Shown: piece by piece, positions 19,512 through 28,997 of the stretch
Position numbering within the stretch: the stretch's first letter is position 1
Layout: each line of letters opens with the position of its first letter
Assembly (NCBI RefSeq): GCF_000485595.1
Contig: NW_014577482.1
Span: 371,394-400,390 of the forward strand
From: Priapulus caudatus
Taxonomy: Eukaryota; Priapulida; Priapulimorpha; Priapulimorphida; Priapulidae
Direction: 5' to 3'
DNA: 28,997 nt
Notes under the pieces: generated by a model
Seen by the model: only the letters and a program-made list of their open reading frames with translations
Told to the model about the DNA's origin: nothing
Databases searched by the model: none
Made by a program: the position numbers and the translations under genes

Positions 19512-22109
19512 ATGGTACTGTATTATTTCATCTCTACAAATGGGCACAAAACTACTTCTATAGTTCGAAAATAGTGGAAATTTTAGTTTATCGTTGTTAA
19601 GTAACATATTATCTTTCATCAAAGTTGTGTTTAAGTGGCCTGAATTAATGATAAAACCTACTTTTTGGATGGAAGAGAGATGTCAAAACACGGTGTCTCT
19701 GACTATTAATTACAAGCGTGTTCCACTGTTTGTCACAGGTACTTGAAGCGTTTCAATAAAATATAATGCTAAATAAATACGAAATCTATTTACTACCAAA
19801 TTCTTAATGTTTCTATACTCTCTTTCACTTATTATTGCCGACAGTTTCCTGTAAATTCCGTCCAAATCCTATTTTCAATGTATTTCACTATTTGCAACAT
19901 GCTTGCGGGCGCCATTCCTCACGCGGCTGCACTGTGCACACTTACACTTATATAGCACTGATTAGCAGGTAAGAAAGCGTGCTGCCCAAATTCGCTCGAC
20001 GCTTGCTGGATTTCACATGATTACAACACAAATATTCAACCATTCTACTCCATCTTTGTTTCTATTTCAACAACAGTGTTCACTTGTTATAAAAACACTG
20101 TCTCTGTTCGTAACCGAGCGGTGTCACGTGAAATCACACAAAGACTGACGAAATTCTCGTGTTCGCTAACGTTGCCCAGTAAATGTAAATGGCTGTCAGA
20201 ATCAGGAAACGCCCACTGGCGCTCTTCGTAATCTCATTCTTGCGCCGCAACGCTCCAATGGCGAGGCTCGTACAGGAGTTGGAAAGCAATGCGGCGCCTA
20301 TAGCCCATAGACTGGTACTCGCTCCCACCTCTCGGCTTAGCTTAGTTACTCGATGGGTAATCGAGGTGGGAGCGAGTACCAGTCTATTTAGCCCTGTACT
20401 TGCAGCCATTTACATTCACTGGGCAACGTTAGCGAACGCGAGAATTTCGTCAGTCTTTGTGGGATTTCGCGTGACACAGCTCGGTTACGAACAGAGAAAG
20501 TATGTTTTTATAACAAGTGAACACTGTTGTTAAAATAGAAACAAAGATGGAGTAGAATGGATGAATATTTGTGTTGTAATCGTGTGAAATCCAGCGAGCG
20601 TCGAGCGAATTTGGGCAGCACGCTTTCCTACCTGCTATATATATAAGTGTCAGTGTGCACAGTGCCGACGTGTGAGTAATGGCGGCCAGTAGCGTGTGTA
20701 CATAGAGGATTTGGACGGAATTTACAGTAAACTGTCTGCAATAATAGGTGAAAGAGAGTATATAGCCGAAACATTAAGAATTTGGTAGTAAATAGATTTC
20801 GTATTTATTTAGCATTATATTTTATTGAAACGCTTCAAGTGCCTGTGCTGTTTGTGGTGACTCTACTGACGAATCACAATACTATTAAACCATTACTCGG
20901 GGAAACGAACGGATACTAATAAATGACGTTATCTGCAATTAACTTATTTGCCATGAAGCGCAAGTAGTATACAGTATACTTTACGCATGTTCACAGTTAG
21001 ATTGTTTATGTCAATTATAAAATATAAATCTTATACTTCAGCCACCTAAAAAAGACACCAAAGGCAAGCAGGATCCGAAGAAGGCAGGTGCCAAGAAGAA
21101 GGAGGGAGGAGGAGGTGGCAAGGCCAAGAAGAAGGTATTGAGATTGTTGCATGCCTTAATAATTGTTCCAAACCATACGTTACGTTGCAAACTCACTAAG
21201 CTATTTTGTGCTATCGTGTGTCGCCGAAGTGTTGTAAATGAAGTGTGCTAATGCTGTGAAATGTTACACATATTTGCAGAAGTGGTCTAAGGGAAAGGTG
21301 CGCGACAAGTTGAACAACTTGGTGTTCTTCGACAAGGCGACGTATGAGAAACTGTACAAGGAGGTTCCAAGCTACAAGCTTGTTACCCCATCAATCGTGT
21401 CTGAACGCTTGAAGGTCCGAGGCTCCCTGGCGAGAGCTGGCCTAATCGAGCTGCATAGCAAGGGTGCGTATGCTCGCATTTTCCTATAATGTTATGCATA
21501 GGCAATGTTGGGTGGTTGGAGGTGCTGTGCTGGTAGCAAACATGGGGTTAGAAAAAAGGGTCAGTGGTTTTATCGTTAGAGGAATGTCTAGTGAAAGAGA
21601 GTGCTGGGCGTTTTTCTAGCAGTTATGCGTGGAAGGATGAGTTATAGGCACCGTCCTACTGCCGTCTACTTTGCCACGCAATTTACTGCACGTACAATTA
21701 TTATGTGGTTGTCGAATTGCTTGTTAATTAACTAATATGGACCTGCTACTGTTGCGATTAAAATACCAGTTAATTTATTGAGAACGTTTTGAGTAATCTG
21801 CAAGTGTGCACATAACAGTAAGCAAAGGACAAGTTGAGCATGCTACATTTATTTCCTCGTCGAGTTGGTACTTTCATGTTTCCCTGCAGTACCACTCAAT
21901 TCTCTTAGCCTGTCAATGTTGTCAATGTTAACCTTACTGTTGTTAACCATGCTGTATCATTACTTATAACTGGCACTTATTGGTTGTTTTATATTGCTGC
22001 AGGTCTTATTAAACTTGTGTCCAAGCATGCCAGCCAGGTCATCTACACCAGAGCCACGAAGGCTGCCACAGAAGAGGACGAGGCGGCGGCGGCGGCGGCG
22101 CAGAAATAA
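19512..22109 (+). CDS. RPS25: 40S ribosomal protein S25 (eS25)
   Basis: eS25 is a small-subunit protein near the head and E site. Coding exons: 19512-19514 (the ATG alone), 21042-21134 ([14 protein letters not shown] and a Lys/Gly-rich tail, 31 codons), 21280-21463 ([20 protein letters not shown] through LIELHSK), and 22003-22109 ([20 protein letters not shown], then Glu/Ala-rich to stop). Phases are 0, 0 and 1, all consistent, giving 128 residues against about 125 in human. The body is nearly invariant across animals, so identity is certain. The ATG-only exon was chosen because no in-frame ATG exists near 21042, CAAAATG/GTACTG is a usable donor, and RPS25 genes I know break directly after the start codon. 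Intron 1 (1.5 kb) contains a foldback transposon. An ATG at 21238 is intronic. A GCG run encodes six alanines near the C-terminus. Confidence 0.93.
19734..20847. mobile_element. 1.1-kb foldback, hAT-like non-autonomous element
   Basis: The element has very long inverted arms (about 19734-20195 and 20402-20847) that begin CACAGGTACTTGAAGCG and end CGCTTCAAGTGCCTGTG. They diverge by small substitutions and indels. The octamer CTGTTTGT flanks it directly at 19726-19733 and 20848-20855. The roughly 206-bp centre holds a second, perfect 23-bp inverted repeat (20309-20331 and 20363-20385). No transposase frame is present. The 8-bp duplication and CA tip suggest hAT. It lies wholly inside RPS25 intron 1. 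Confidence 0.88.
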
Positions 22110-23150
22110 TTGTGCATTTGTTGCGCATAACTATTTGGTGTACAGTTTTAATCAACAGTAATGTAATTGCCTACTGAACATGTGGAAACTTTTTGTTGGC
22201 GTTTTATTCGTGTCCGATGCAATTTACACTACGAACGTAATAATCATTTATAACATCAGAAGTAGATATAGGGAATATGTAAACGCATTGCAAGTTGCGT
22301 GCAAGACCTTTATTCCAAATTAATTTTGGCAAATACCATAGCCAACACTACACATTGCTCATAATGTGATTTATAAGACGACAACAATAATAATAATAAT
22401 ATAACTTTAGAAAGAGCTATAATCAGCAGTTGAGATGACAAAAAGTAACCTTGTGTACATTTTACTGATGGGTAAATCTTTTAATTCACTTGATCCTAAT
22501 ATCACCTAATCAATGGCAGCAGCAGTTTACACGAATACCATGAAAAAAATTACCCGCGTTTTATAAATGAGCCATTTTTCATTTGCTTACATTATTTTTA
22601 CCCTGGTACACTTACAACTGTTTCTACAAGGTGATTAGCATTTACGGGGTAATGTTGAATAGGAGACTGAATGTGGAATGACAACACCTGAAGGGTTTAA
22701 TGAGGCAAAAGACCAATACTTTCAGTCTCATTGCTACACACATTCATACATACGCCTTTTCGGTACACGTATAACACGACATCCAGTAGCCAGACGTTTC
22801 TTATAACAAAAAATGCAAGAGAATTTATCGCACTATACAGAATATTTACACGGCCGTAAAAGTCCAGCAGCTGGGTTAGTAGACGCACCGGCCACGCCGA
22901 GACACTTACACAACTGCAAGACTATTCAAAGAGAACATATTTTTCATTGAACACCTGCCAACGAACACAATAATCCAGTACCGAGAGTCTATCATATAAC
23001 AGCAATATACACGCAAGCACGCTTCGAATATTTGAGGTTCACGTACAACATCTGTATAATAACGTAATGTGTGTAATGTTGATATATACATGCATTCTGA
23101 CAACGAATTCTACGTTCATCGACCGCTCTGCGGACGTCTGCACAGGATCC
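22110..23150. other. Convergent 3' spacer between RPS25 and GPS2
   Basis: No coding exon is supported. It contains the RPS25 3' UTR (plus) and the GPS2 3' UTR (minus). A minus-strand AATAAA near 22307-22312 is the best GPS2 poly(A) candidate and would imply an 840-nt 3' UTR. I found no plus-strand AATAAA close to the RPS25 stop. Confidence 0.5.
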
Positions 23151-26100
23151 TCAGTAGAATCGGCCACCTGGTTGGGAGGCGTACGCAGATCGTGGCACCC
23201 CCTGCTGGCTCGTGTAAACCGACGGCTGAAAAATATCAAAAGAAACATCATGCAAAGCACGCTCAAATTTAACTGGTTTTTATTTTGCGTAAATGATTTT
23301 AACTCGCGCGCGCTCCGTCACGTTACGCATCGGATTCGGGGAATAGCTTACGTGCTGTCCGGTCGGCAGACTAGAAGAGGATGCTTGGTAGACTGTCGTC
23401 GCGACCTGCGGGCGCGCCATCGGGTATCCGTGAACGATGCTGCCAGTCTGCGAAAGACGGACGCCAGCACGTTTAAATATTTACCGATGTCTAACAGTGT
23501 TACTGCTGCCTTTTTAAATGCAAGTTACAAACAGCATTTTGTGTTTTGCCATTTCTCATCCCACAGATGTCTCAGCTGTCACTGTTTAGAATGCAACGAC
23601 CACCTAGACGCGGCTATTTTTAACGATACCAGCATGTTACCGATTCTTAAATTTTTTTAAGCTAAAAGATTCACATGCAGTTAAATTGATTATTAATTAT
23701 TTATTATATGTAATTTCTCATCATTCGAAACATTGGCATAAGTTGTGTGAGAAGGCACCAACAATCTTGAATTCCTCTTACATACTTGTGTGGATCCGAC
23801 GACACAAGGGGAAGTTGCAATGATGCGATTCATAGCAAAGTTTACCTTTCCGGCCTGCTGCATGTGGTGCATGGTCTGGTGTGGCATCATCGACGGCTGA
23901 GTTGCCCTCACAGAGTGCTAGACAAAACACAAGAACATGATTTCAAGATGGGGGCACTTACCATCTTGCCCTCCCCTCGCTTCCTTACCTCGCACACCCT
24001 CTCACTGCTTTTCACATTGGCATATGCATGTCTTGCACCGCTACCATAAATGCCACGCAATTACTAGAGAGTGATTCAAATATGATAAACCTTAAGAGAT
24101 GGGAGTGAAGCGAAGGTCTAATCGAGGTAACGCGTAAGGTAAGAGGTGAATAAAGGTGGGGTCGGTACCTGCTGCATGCTGAAATACTTCTCCTGATCAG
24201 TCATCTTATGCGGATCAGCGATCGGACCAGCGTAACCTGCGAGAATGCGAGAGATCGATGAAACCTGCTGCCACACACGCAAAATAACACCGGCAGACTG
24301 CCTTGCATATGGATTAGAACCAAGCCACTTCTAGAGAGACAGACTAAGGAAGTGGGAATGATTCACCTGAAATCCTCCCTCGATAGCACTCCCTTCCTTC
24401 TGAAATCTTAGCGTAATGCATGCTTTTGACGCTAAATGCGCCTTCAATCAACCCGCACGAATAAACATAACTACTGCGGATACCACAGCGCGACAGCCAT
24501 ACTCCTATCCAAACTGCATGCAGTGCCCCTTCGCTCACTCAGGATACCACTGCCACAATGCTAGCACTATTTTTAAAGTGGGCAGAGCTCGGGGGAAATC
24601 CAGCGAATGGAGATTCGTAAACAGCGTATGATTTGAAAGAGGTAAATGGGCACACACTCCGCGTACTATTTCGTATCACTATTTTATCAAATTTGTCATG
24701 AAATAACGGTCGGATTTTTAATATCTTTGCAACTTTTATTAGTCCAAATCTTATTACATAGGATACGAGTAACGTGCCTGCTGTAAAACGTGTAGTAAAA
24801 AAGCGTTACAAATTGTAACCGAAATCTACTTGTGGCAGTGGTAGATTGAGCCCATGAGCGAGAGCGCCATCTGTCGTGGAGTTTGACTCCTATCACCCCC
24901 TTTCTCAGTTTATCTATTCTACTCACCTGGCTGCTGCATGTGGGATACCCCGTATGCAGAGGGAGCCACGTGCTCAGACAACTTGCTCTGCTGACCGTAG
25001 TGACCAGTGTAAGGACCGAAGGACGCCGCCTGGGCCGCGGCGTACTTGGGGTGCGGAGGATACTGGCTTTGCGCAGGCGACGGGTAGACCTGCGAGCTTC
25101 CCTGGGCAGATGAGTAGCGCACCTCCATCTCTCTCATCTCTGTCAAACAACGACGGCCGTTTAAGACGGTTTATTCCAGGTTGGCCTACTCCCATTTCGC
25201 CTACGGCAAAACTCCCATTTCACGTACAGCAAAATTCCCCGTTGGCCTACTCCCAATTTGTCTACGCTCAAAATCTACCCCATTCCCATTTCGTCTACGA
25301 TCGGTTTGTTCACTAAATAATCATTTATAAATAATAAAATATGGTTTTGATTGGCATACATAGACTACAGGAACCAGAAGAAAACATAGGTACAAATAAT
25401 GAGAACACAACTTGTACAATGTACACTGTAGTACAATGGGAGTAGGCGAAATGGGAATATTGTCGATTCTGAGAGTAGACGAAATGGGACGTAGGTAAAA
25501 TGGGTGTAGTCGAGATGGGAGTAGGCCAACTGGGATGTTACCGCTTAGACATGACGACTCTGGCAGTCTGGCGTAACGAAATGCGATTCACCACAAGAGT
25601 TACGTGAAGGCGTCTGCGACGTAACTAACAGTTACACTACACATGCAACATGGGAAACCAATCACACAATGTCGCTTATAACGACGGTTAATTCGCCTCG
25701 TTTGATTGTTGCCAACAGACAGATAGCAATTTAGTAAGATGTTTCCAGATCTCTCATTCGCACTCCCTCAAGAAAGTAAATCACTATTACGCTTCCAGCA
25801 ATATCCAGAGTTCCCTCTCGATTGTATGTAGCTTCAATTCCCTTGCACCACCTCGAGAAAATAAACCCATGCTACACTTTCAGCGATATCCAGAGTTTCC
25901 TCTCAATTGTATCAGAAGTAGAGAATACAGGAATAGGGAATTCTCTATTATCAGATACCCTATTATCGGATAATAGGAAATTCCCTATTGTCGGATACCC
26001 TATTATCGGATAATAGGGAATTCCTTATTATCGGATAATAGGGGATTCCCTATTATCTACTTCTGATTGTATGTAGATCCAACTGCCCTTGCACCCTCCC

Positions 26101-28507
26101 TCATAAAAACAAGATCACTAGCAGATCATGATCGTGTCGATGAGTACATGCGTCTGCCCTTGCTGAGAACAACTCTCACTCACTCTGCGGAGACGACGAG
26201 TAGGTGGACTTTGTCGTGCTGGGATAACTCGTCGCTGTCGACTGGTAGGGCTTGCTGGTGTCCGCCGTGCTGTACACCGCCGTCTGGTAGAGCGAGACGG
26301 GCGTCGGGGAGGTGCTACGAGGACGCTTAATCGCCGCCTGCAATAATCGACGACCAAAACGTTAGCCGAGTACAGACGTAAACCTCTCATAACACAAGCG
26401 CGTGATTAGTTAGGGGTAGCGAGCAGTCCAGGTTCGACACACTCACACTATTTGCCATCGCTGTGAGGTGGTGGATCTCATTATGGTGCCACAGACTTTT
26501 TTTTAACTCTATGGCTCTGGAGGGTGTGGTAAGTGGCAACCATGACAGATCGTAGCCACCGGCTACAATACTCGACATTACGCGTGGCACAATAATTAAT
26601 TTGCTTAGAAATTAGATTAAGACTAATGAAAAGTACAAACTGCAGGTCTGAGATGTTTGGAAATGAAACTCAATGTGATGTAATCTCGGCAAGTGGCAGT
26701 GAGAGGAGTGTTGTTATCAACGATATAAGATTGTGATCTCAAAACTTTTCTTACATGCTCTCTAACGATTACTGAACTAAAAGGTAGCATGTAAGTGGCT
26801 TGAAAGTAACATGGTTTCAAAACGCCAGCTCTTGCGACGCAAACTGCAAATACTTCTTAAACAGCTGTGGAAGCCACCCTTAAATTCAACCCCAACGAGT
26901 AACGGAATGAAGACATGGGCAACGTACAGACATCATTTGCTGCTGTGTCGCTGCCTTGTACAAACTTGCTCGCTGCTGCATTGCTACTGCAGAGTGACCG
27001 CCACCTGTCAACACATGAAGCAAACACAAACTTTTACTTCTGCTTGTCTTTCAAATTTCTTTGCACAGAAGCAAGGGGCAGGGAATGTAATCCTGCTATT
27101 CTATTCTACAATTCTACAGCTATTCTACTACTCTACTTATCCTAGGGTACTACTATACTATTTTATTCTGCTATTCTATCTATCCTTTTTTTTTCTTTTT
27201 CGCCGACCAAGGTGGGCATGATGTTGCTTCCTTGAGTCGGGAACACTTTTTGTTCTATCTATCCTAAAGTACATTATATACTATCTATTCTGTTATTCTA
27301 GAGTTCTATTCTACTTGTACTGATTCGTATTATTCTAGGGTAGCAAATGCCATAATAACAGCTTACCCTGCAAATATATGTGAGGTGGTGCCCCCATGTG
27401 GCCAGGAACTTGGTATGGAGCAGGAACCATGTCACTGGCAAATATAATGGTAATTGTTAATACCGCAGACGTGTTAAAAATATAATGGTAATTGTTAATA
27501 CCGCAGACGTGTTAAAAATATAATGGTAATTGTTAATACCGCAGACGTGTTAAAAATGCAGTTTTATTCATCAGAAATGATTATTATATCTCGAGAGCAC
27601 ATCAAAGTGCTGCTTGGCATTAATCACACAGCAAGTGACCTTCTCCTTCCCCTTCGTTTGCAGATACCTCTTTTCAGGGGCCAGTGCTTTCCTCCTGTTC
27701 CCCTCCTCATGCAGTACTTTCTTCAGCTGGAGAAACAGTTCGTGTTTCTCCTGTTTTAACGTCTCTAGCTTATTGTCCATCTCTCCCAGCTGAAATTAAT
27801 TGTAGTTAATTAGTTATAGTTAATTAGATATAGTTAATTTATTTATTGACACTGGCTGATATTAGATGACACAGCAGATGAACAGCTTTCTACGTCTGAA
27901 CTCACGTAAAAGACACGATAAAGATTTAATCAATGATCAGGTGTTAGGACGTCCAATAACTTAAGAAGACTATTTAAAGAGGCATATAGCGAGCATAGTG
28001 TGCATTTGAACGAGAACGACGTAGCATGCCAAGATTTTTTAATGCTACAGTACCTGTTCCTTGGTTTGTTCAATCGTCATCTTTTCCTGCTTAGCCTTTG
28101 CCTCTCTTTCCTTCTTCAGTCTCTGCACAGCAGCATCTGCTTCTTGCTCTGTGTAAAGAAAAATAAGAAAACTTTGTTTCTCTTGCTGTTCCGGAAGAGT
28201 GATATCACCTTCACTTGATGTAATTATTAAAAAATATTGCTGCATAGGGATAAATTTGATATTATTACGTATATTAACGCATTTGCTGATCCTGCAATGG
28301 ATAATAATTAATATAGGCATTCCTATACTACTGTACACATTCGTTTACGGCGGCATCGCGATAGGTCAATCGTACGTAATACACGTCGAGACACTCTGTA
28401 AGATTACCTTGCTTTTTCTTTTGCCGCTGTCCCATGATGTGCACCTTGAGTGAGTCATACATTGCCCTCGTCATTTTGGGTCTCTCAATCACCATCGGAA
28501 CGGGCAT
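23151..28507 (-). CDS. GPS2: G protein pathway suppressor 2
   Basis: GPS2 is a nuclear subunit of the NCoR/SMRT-HDAC3-TBL1 co-repressor complex and is also linked to JNK and ubiquitin signalling. I assembled eleven minus-strand coding exons: 28507-28408, 28148-28054, 27789-27668, 27434-27367, 27004-26928, 26337-26184, 25139-24927, 24236-24169, 23917-23846, 23447-23352 and 23225-23151. All use GT-AG sites, all phases match, and the total is 1140 nt (379 residues plus stop) against about 327 in human. Diagnostic parts: the N-terminus MPVPMVIERPKMTRAMYDSL; a coiled coil over exons 2-3 including QEKHELFLQLKKVLHEEGN, almost identical to vertebrate GPS2 and the co-repressor-binding region; then Gln/Met/Pro/Tyr-rich low-complexity segments; and a C-terminus ending GGRFY. 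Exon 5 (GGHSAVAMQQRAS...) was required to fix phase between exons 4 and 6. The least certain junctions are those of exons 4 and 9. Confidence 0.93.
25168..25542. mobile_element. 375-bp element with opposed subterminal motif arrays
   Basis: The ends pair as imperfect inverted repeats sharing GTTGGCCTACTCCCAT. Four CCCATTTCGYCTAC-like 14-mers point inward in the left arm (25191, 25213, 25252 and 25285). Four occur in reverse orientation in the right arm (25442, 25475, 25491 and 25506). The middle is AT-rich and non-coding. Possible flanking duplications TTTAAGAC and GCTTAGAC match only in part. It lies in GPS2 intron 6. Confidence 0.75.
25756..26105. repeat. 85-bp tandem repeat, interrupted by a MITE
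   Basis: Units share ATATCCAGAGTT(T/C)CCTCTC.ATTGTAT, .TTCAATTCCCTTGCACC and a GAAAATAAA-type segment. The ATTGTAT words at 25821 and 25906 set the period at 85. The second unit is split by the element at 25913-26065 and resumes with GTAGATCCAACTGCCCTTGCACC. It lies in GPS2 intron 6. Confidence 0.75.
25913..26065. mobile_element. 153-bp MITE inserted in a tandem repeat
   Basis: The tips CAGAAGTAGA and TCTACTTCTG are perfect inverted repeats. The interior is built of GGAATTCCCTATTATCGGAT-like words that are themselves palindromic. ATTGTAT flanks both ends (25906-25912 and 26066-26072); the eighth base differs (A left, G right), so an 8-bp duplication with one change is possible. The uninterrupted neighbouring unit shows the empty site as GATTGTATGTAG at 25820-25831. 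A CAG tip with a duplication of about 8 bp suggests hAT. Confidence 0.85.
27095..27345. repeat. TTCTA-rich simple repeat
   Basis: A degenerate satellite-like stretch of TATTCTA, CTACTCTA and TTCTATC words in GPS2 intron 4, interrupted around 27200-27250. It has no coding content. Confidence 0.6.
27443..27556. repeat. GPS2: Three exact 38-bp tandem copies in GPS2 intron 3
   Basis: Copies start at 27443, 27481 and 27519 and are identical over nearly the whole unit. They occupy half of the 232-bp intron between GPS2 exons 3 and 4 and end 8 bases from the exon 4 acceptor. On the gene strand each unit contains GGTATTAACAATTACC, with a good branch-point-like TATTAAC, and no AG dinucleotide. Confidence 0.95.
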
Positions 28508-28997
28508 GGCGAATCCCTGGCCACAACTCTAGACTGTACACTCACTATTCAAAATAAACATCAATAGCACACGGCAGTGTTATTTGTACTGTCGAAAAGC
28601 AAATGCATAACCGATCTTCATTCCACTCTAGTATTTTTTATTTTATTTTTTTTATTTATTTAGGCAATTATCCATCATATACAATACATAGCATACTTTT
28701 ATAATAAAATTCTGAATTCATAAAATTGGATAATTACCAAGGATATATTATACACAAAAAGCATGACTAGCACACTTATTTACATTGTCCTTGGTAATTG
28801 TATGACTCTTGATCAATGCGTATGGGTTCTTAAAATTATGTAAATAACAATACAACTTATGCTAGCCGCACACTATCCGATTTTGCACTGTGCACAGCAC
28901 TAACACCCCGCACACTATCCGACCCGATCCCGATCGATCGGGAGGCCACCGCACACTGTCCGACTCAAAGTTGACGCAAACCATGGCACTCTCGTGG
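28508..28997. promoter_or_regulatory. GPS2 upstream region
   Basis: The sequence upstream of the minus-strand GPS2 start codon. It is T/A-rich at 28625-28700, with a 12-bp perfect inverted repeat (28732-28743 and 28788-28799, AATTACCAAGGA) and a GC-richer triplicated motif at 28866-28963. The promoter itself is not identifiable. Confidence 0.4.
28866..28963. repeat. Triplicated CCGCACACTRTCCGA motif
   Basis: The 15-mer occurs at 28866-28880, 28908-28922 and 28949-28963 (one A/G change), at spacings of 42 and 41. A CCCGATCGATCGGG palindrome lies between the last two copies. This resembles a subterminal repeat array of a DNA transposon cut by the window edge, or a cis-regulatory cluster. Confidence 0.75.

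Noticed and set aside
21238-21489. RPS25 frame starting at ATG 21238
   Set aside because: The ATG lies in intron 2, and the acceptor TTTGCAG at 21279 together with conserved upstream residues PPKK...KAKKK shows the true structure.
21464-22002. snoRNA in RPS25 intron 3
   Set aside because: Ribosomal protein introns often host snoRNAs, but I found no convincing C/D or H/ACA boxes with closing stems.
27443-27556. Possible CRISPR-like or spacer-containing array
   Set aside because: The 38-bp units are contiguous with no spacers, and the context is a eukaryotic intron.

Overview
This is nuclear DNA from an animal, probably an invertebrate. The evidence is five recognisable metazoan genes with GT-AG introns of about 0.1 to 2.5 kb, a GPS2 co-repressor gene (a metazoan family), and many short non-autonomous DNA transposons in introns and spacers. 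The species cannot be told from the sequence. The largest exons (CWC22 exon 1 and SMC4 exons 3-4) are very GC-rich, while introns and spacers are AT-rich.

Layout, left to right: an intronless MPV17L2-like gene (minus, 1271-1852); a transposon-bearing spacer; CWC22 (plus, two coding exons, 3716-7988); an AT-rich convergent spacer with one MITE (8866-9069); SMC4 (minus, 18000-10495); a divergent spacer packed with inverted repeats (18001-19511); RPS25 (plus, four coding exons, 19512-22109, the first being only the start codon); a convergent spacer; and GPS2 (minus, eleven coding exons, 28507-23151). I assembled the multi-exon models from splice sites, reading phase and remembered homology. CWC22, RPS25 and GPS2 close with consistent phase and no frameshift.

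The genes belong to separate housekeeping pathways: inner mitochondrial membrane and mitoribosome (MPV17L2), spliceosome and exon-junction complex (CWC22), condensin (SMC4), 40S ribosome (RPS25), and NCoR/SMRT-HDAC3 co-repression (GPS2). They are not an operon or cluster, and I see no new multi-gene system.

The unusual content is structural. There are several non-autonomous DNA elements with recognisable terminal inverted repeats, and some have target-site duplications readable directly from the sequence (CGTATTCT, CTGTTTGT, CCACGGCCT, CACACACA, ATTGTAT). They include a 1.1-kb foldback element in RPS25 intron 1 and an element with eight copies of a CCCATTTCGYCTAC-like motif in two opposed arrays. 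SMC4 exon 3 carries many apparent indels, a run of 49 C, a homopurine segment and a 62-bp tandem duplication of its own 3' splice site, so that exon is either badly assembled or decaying.
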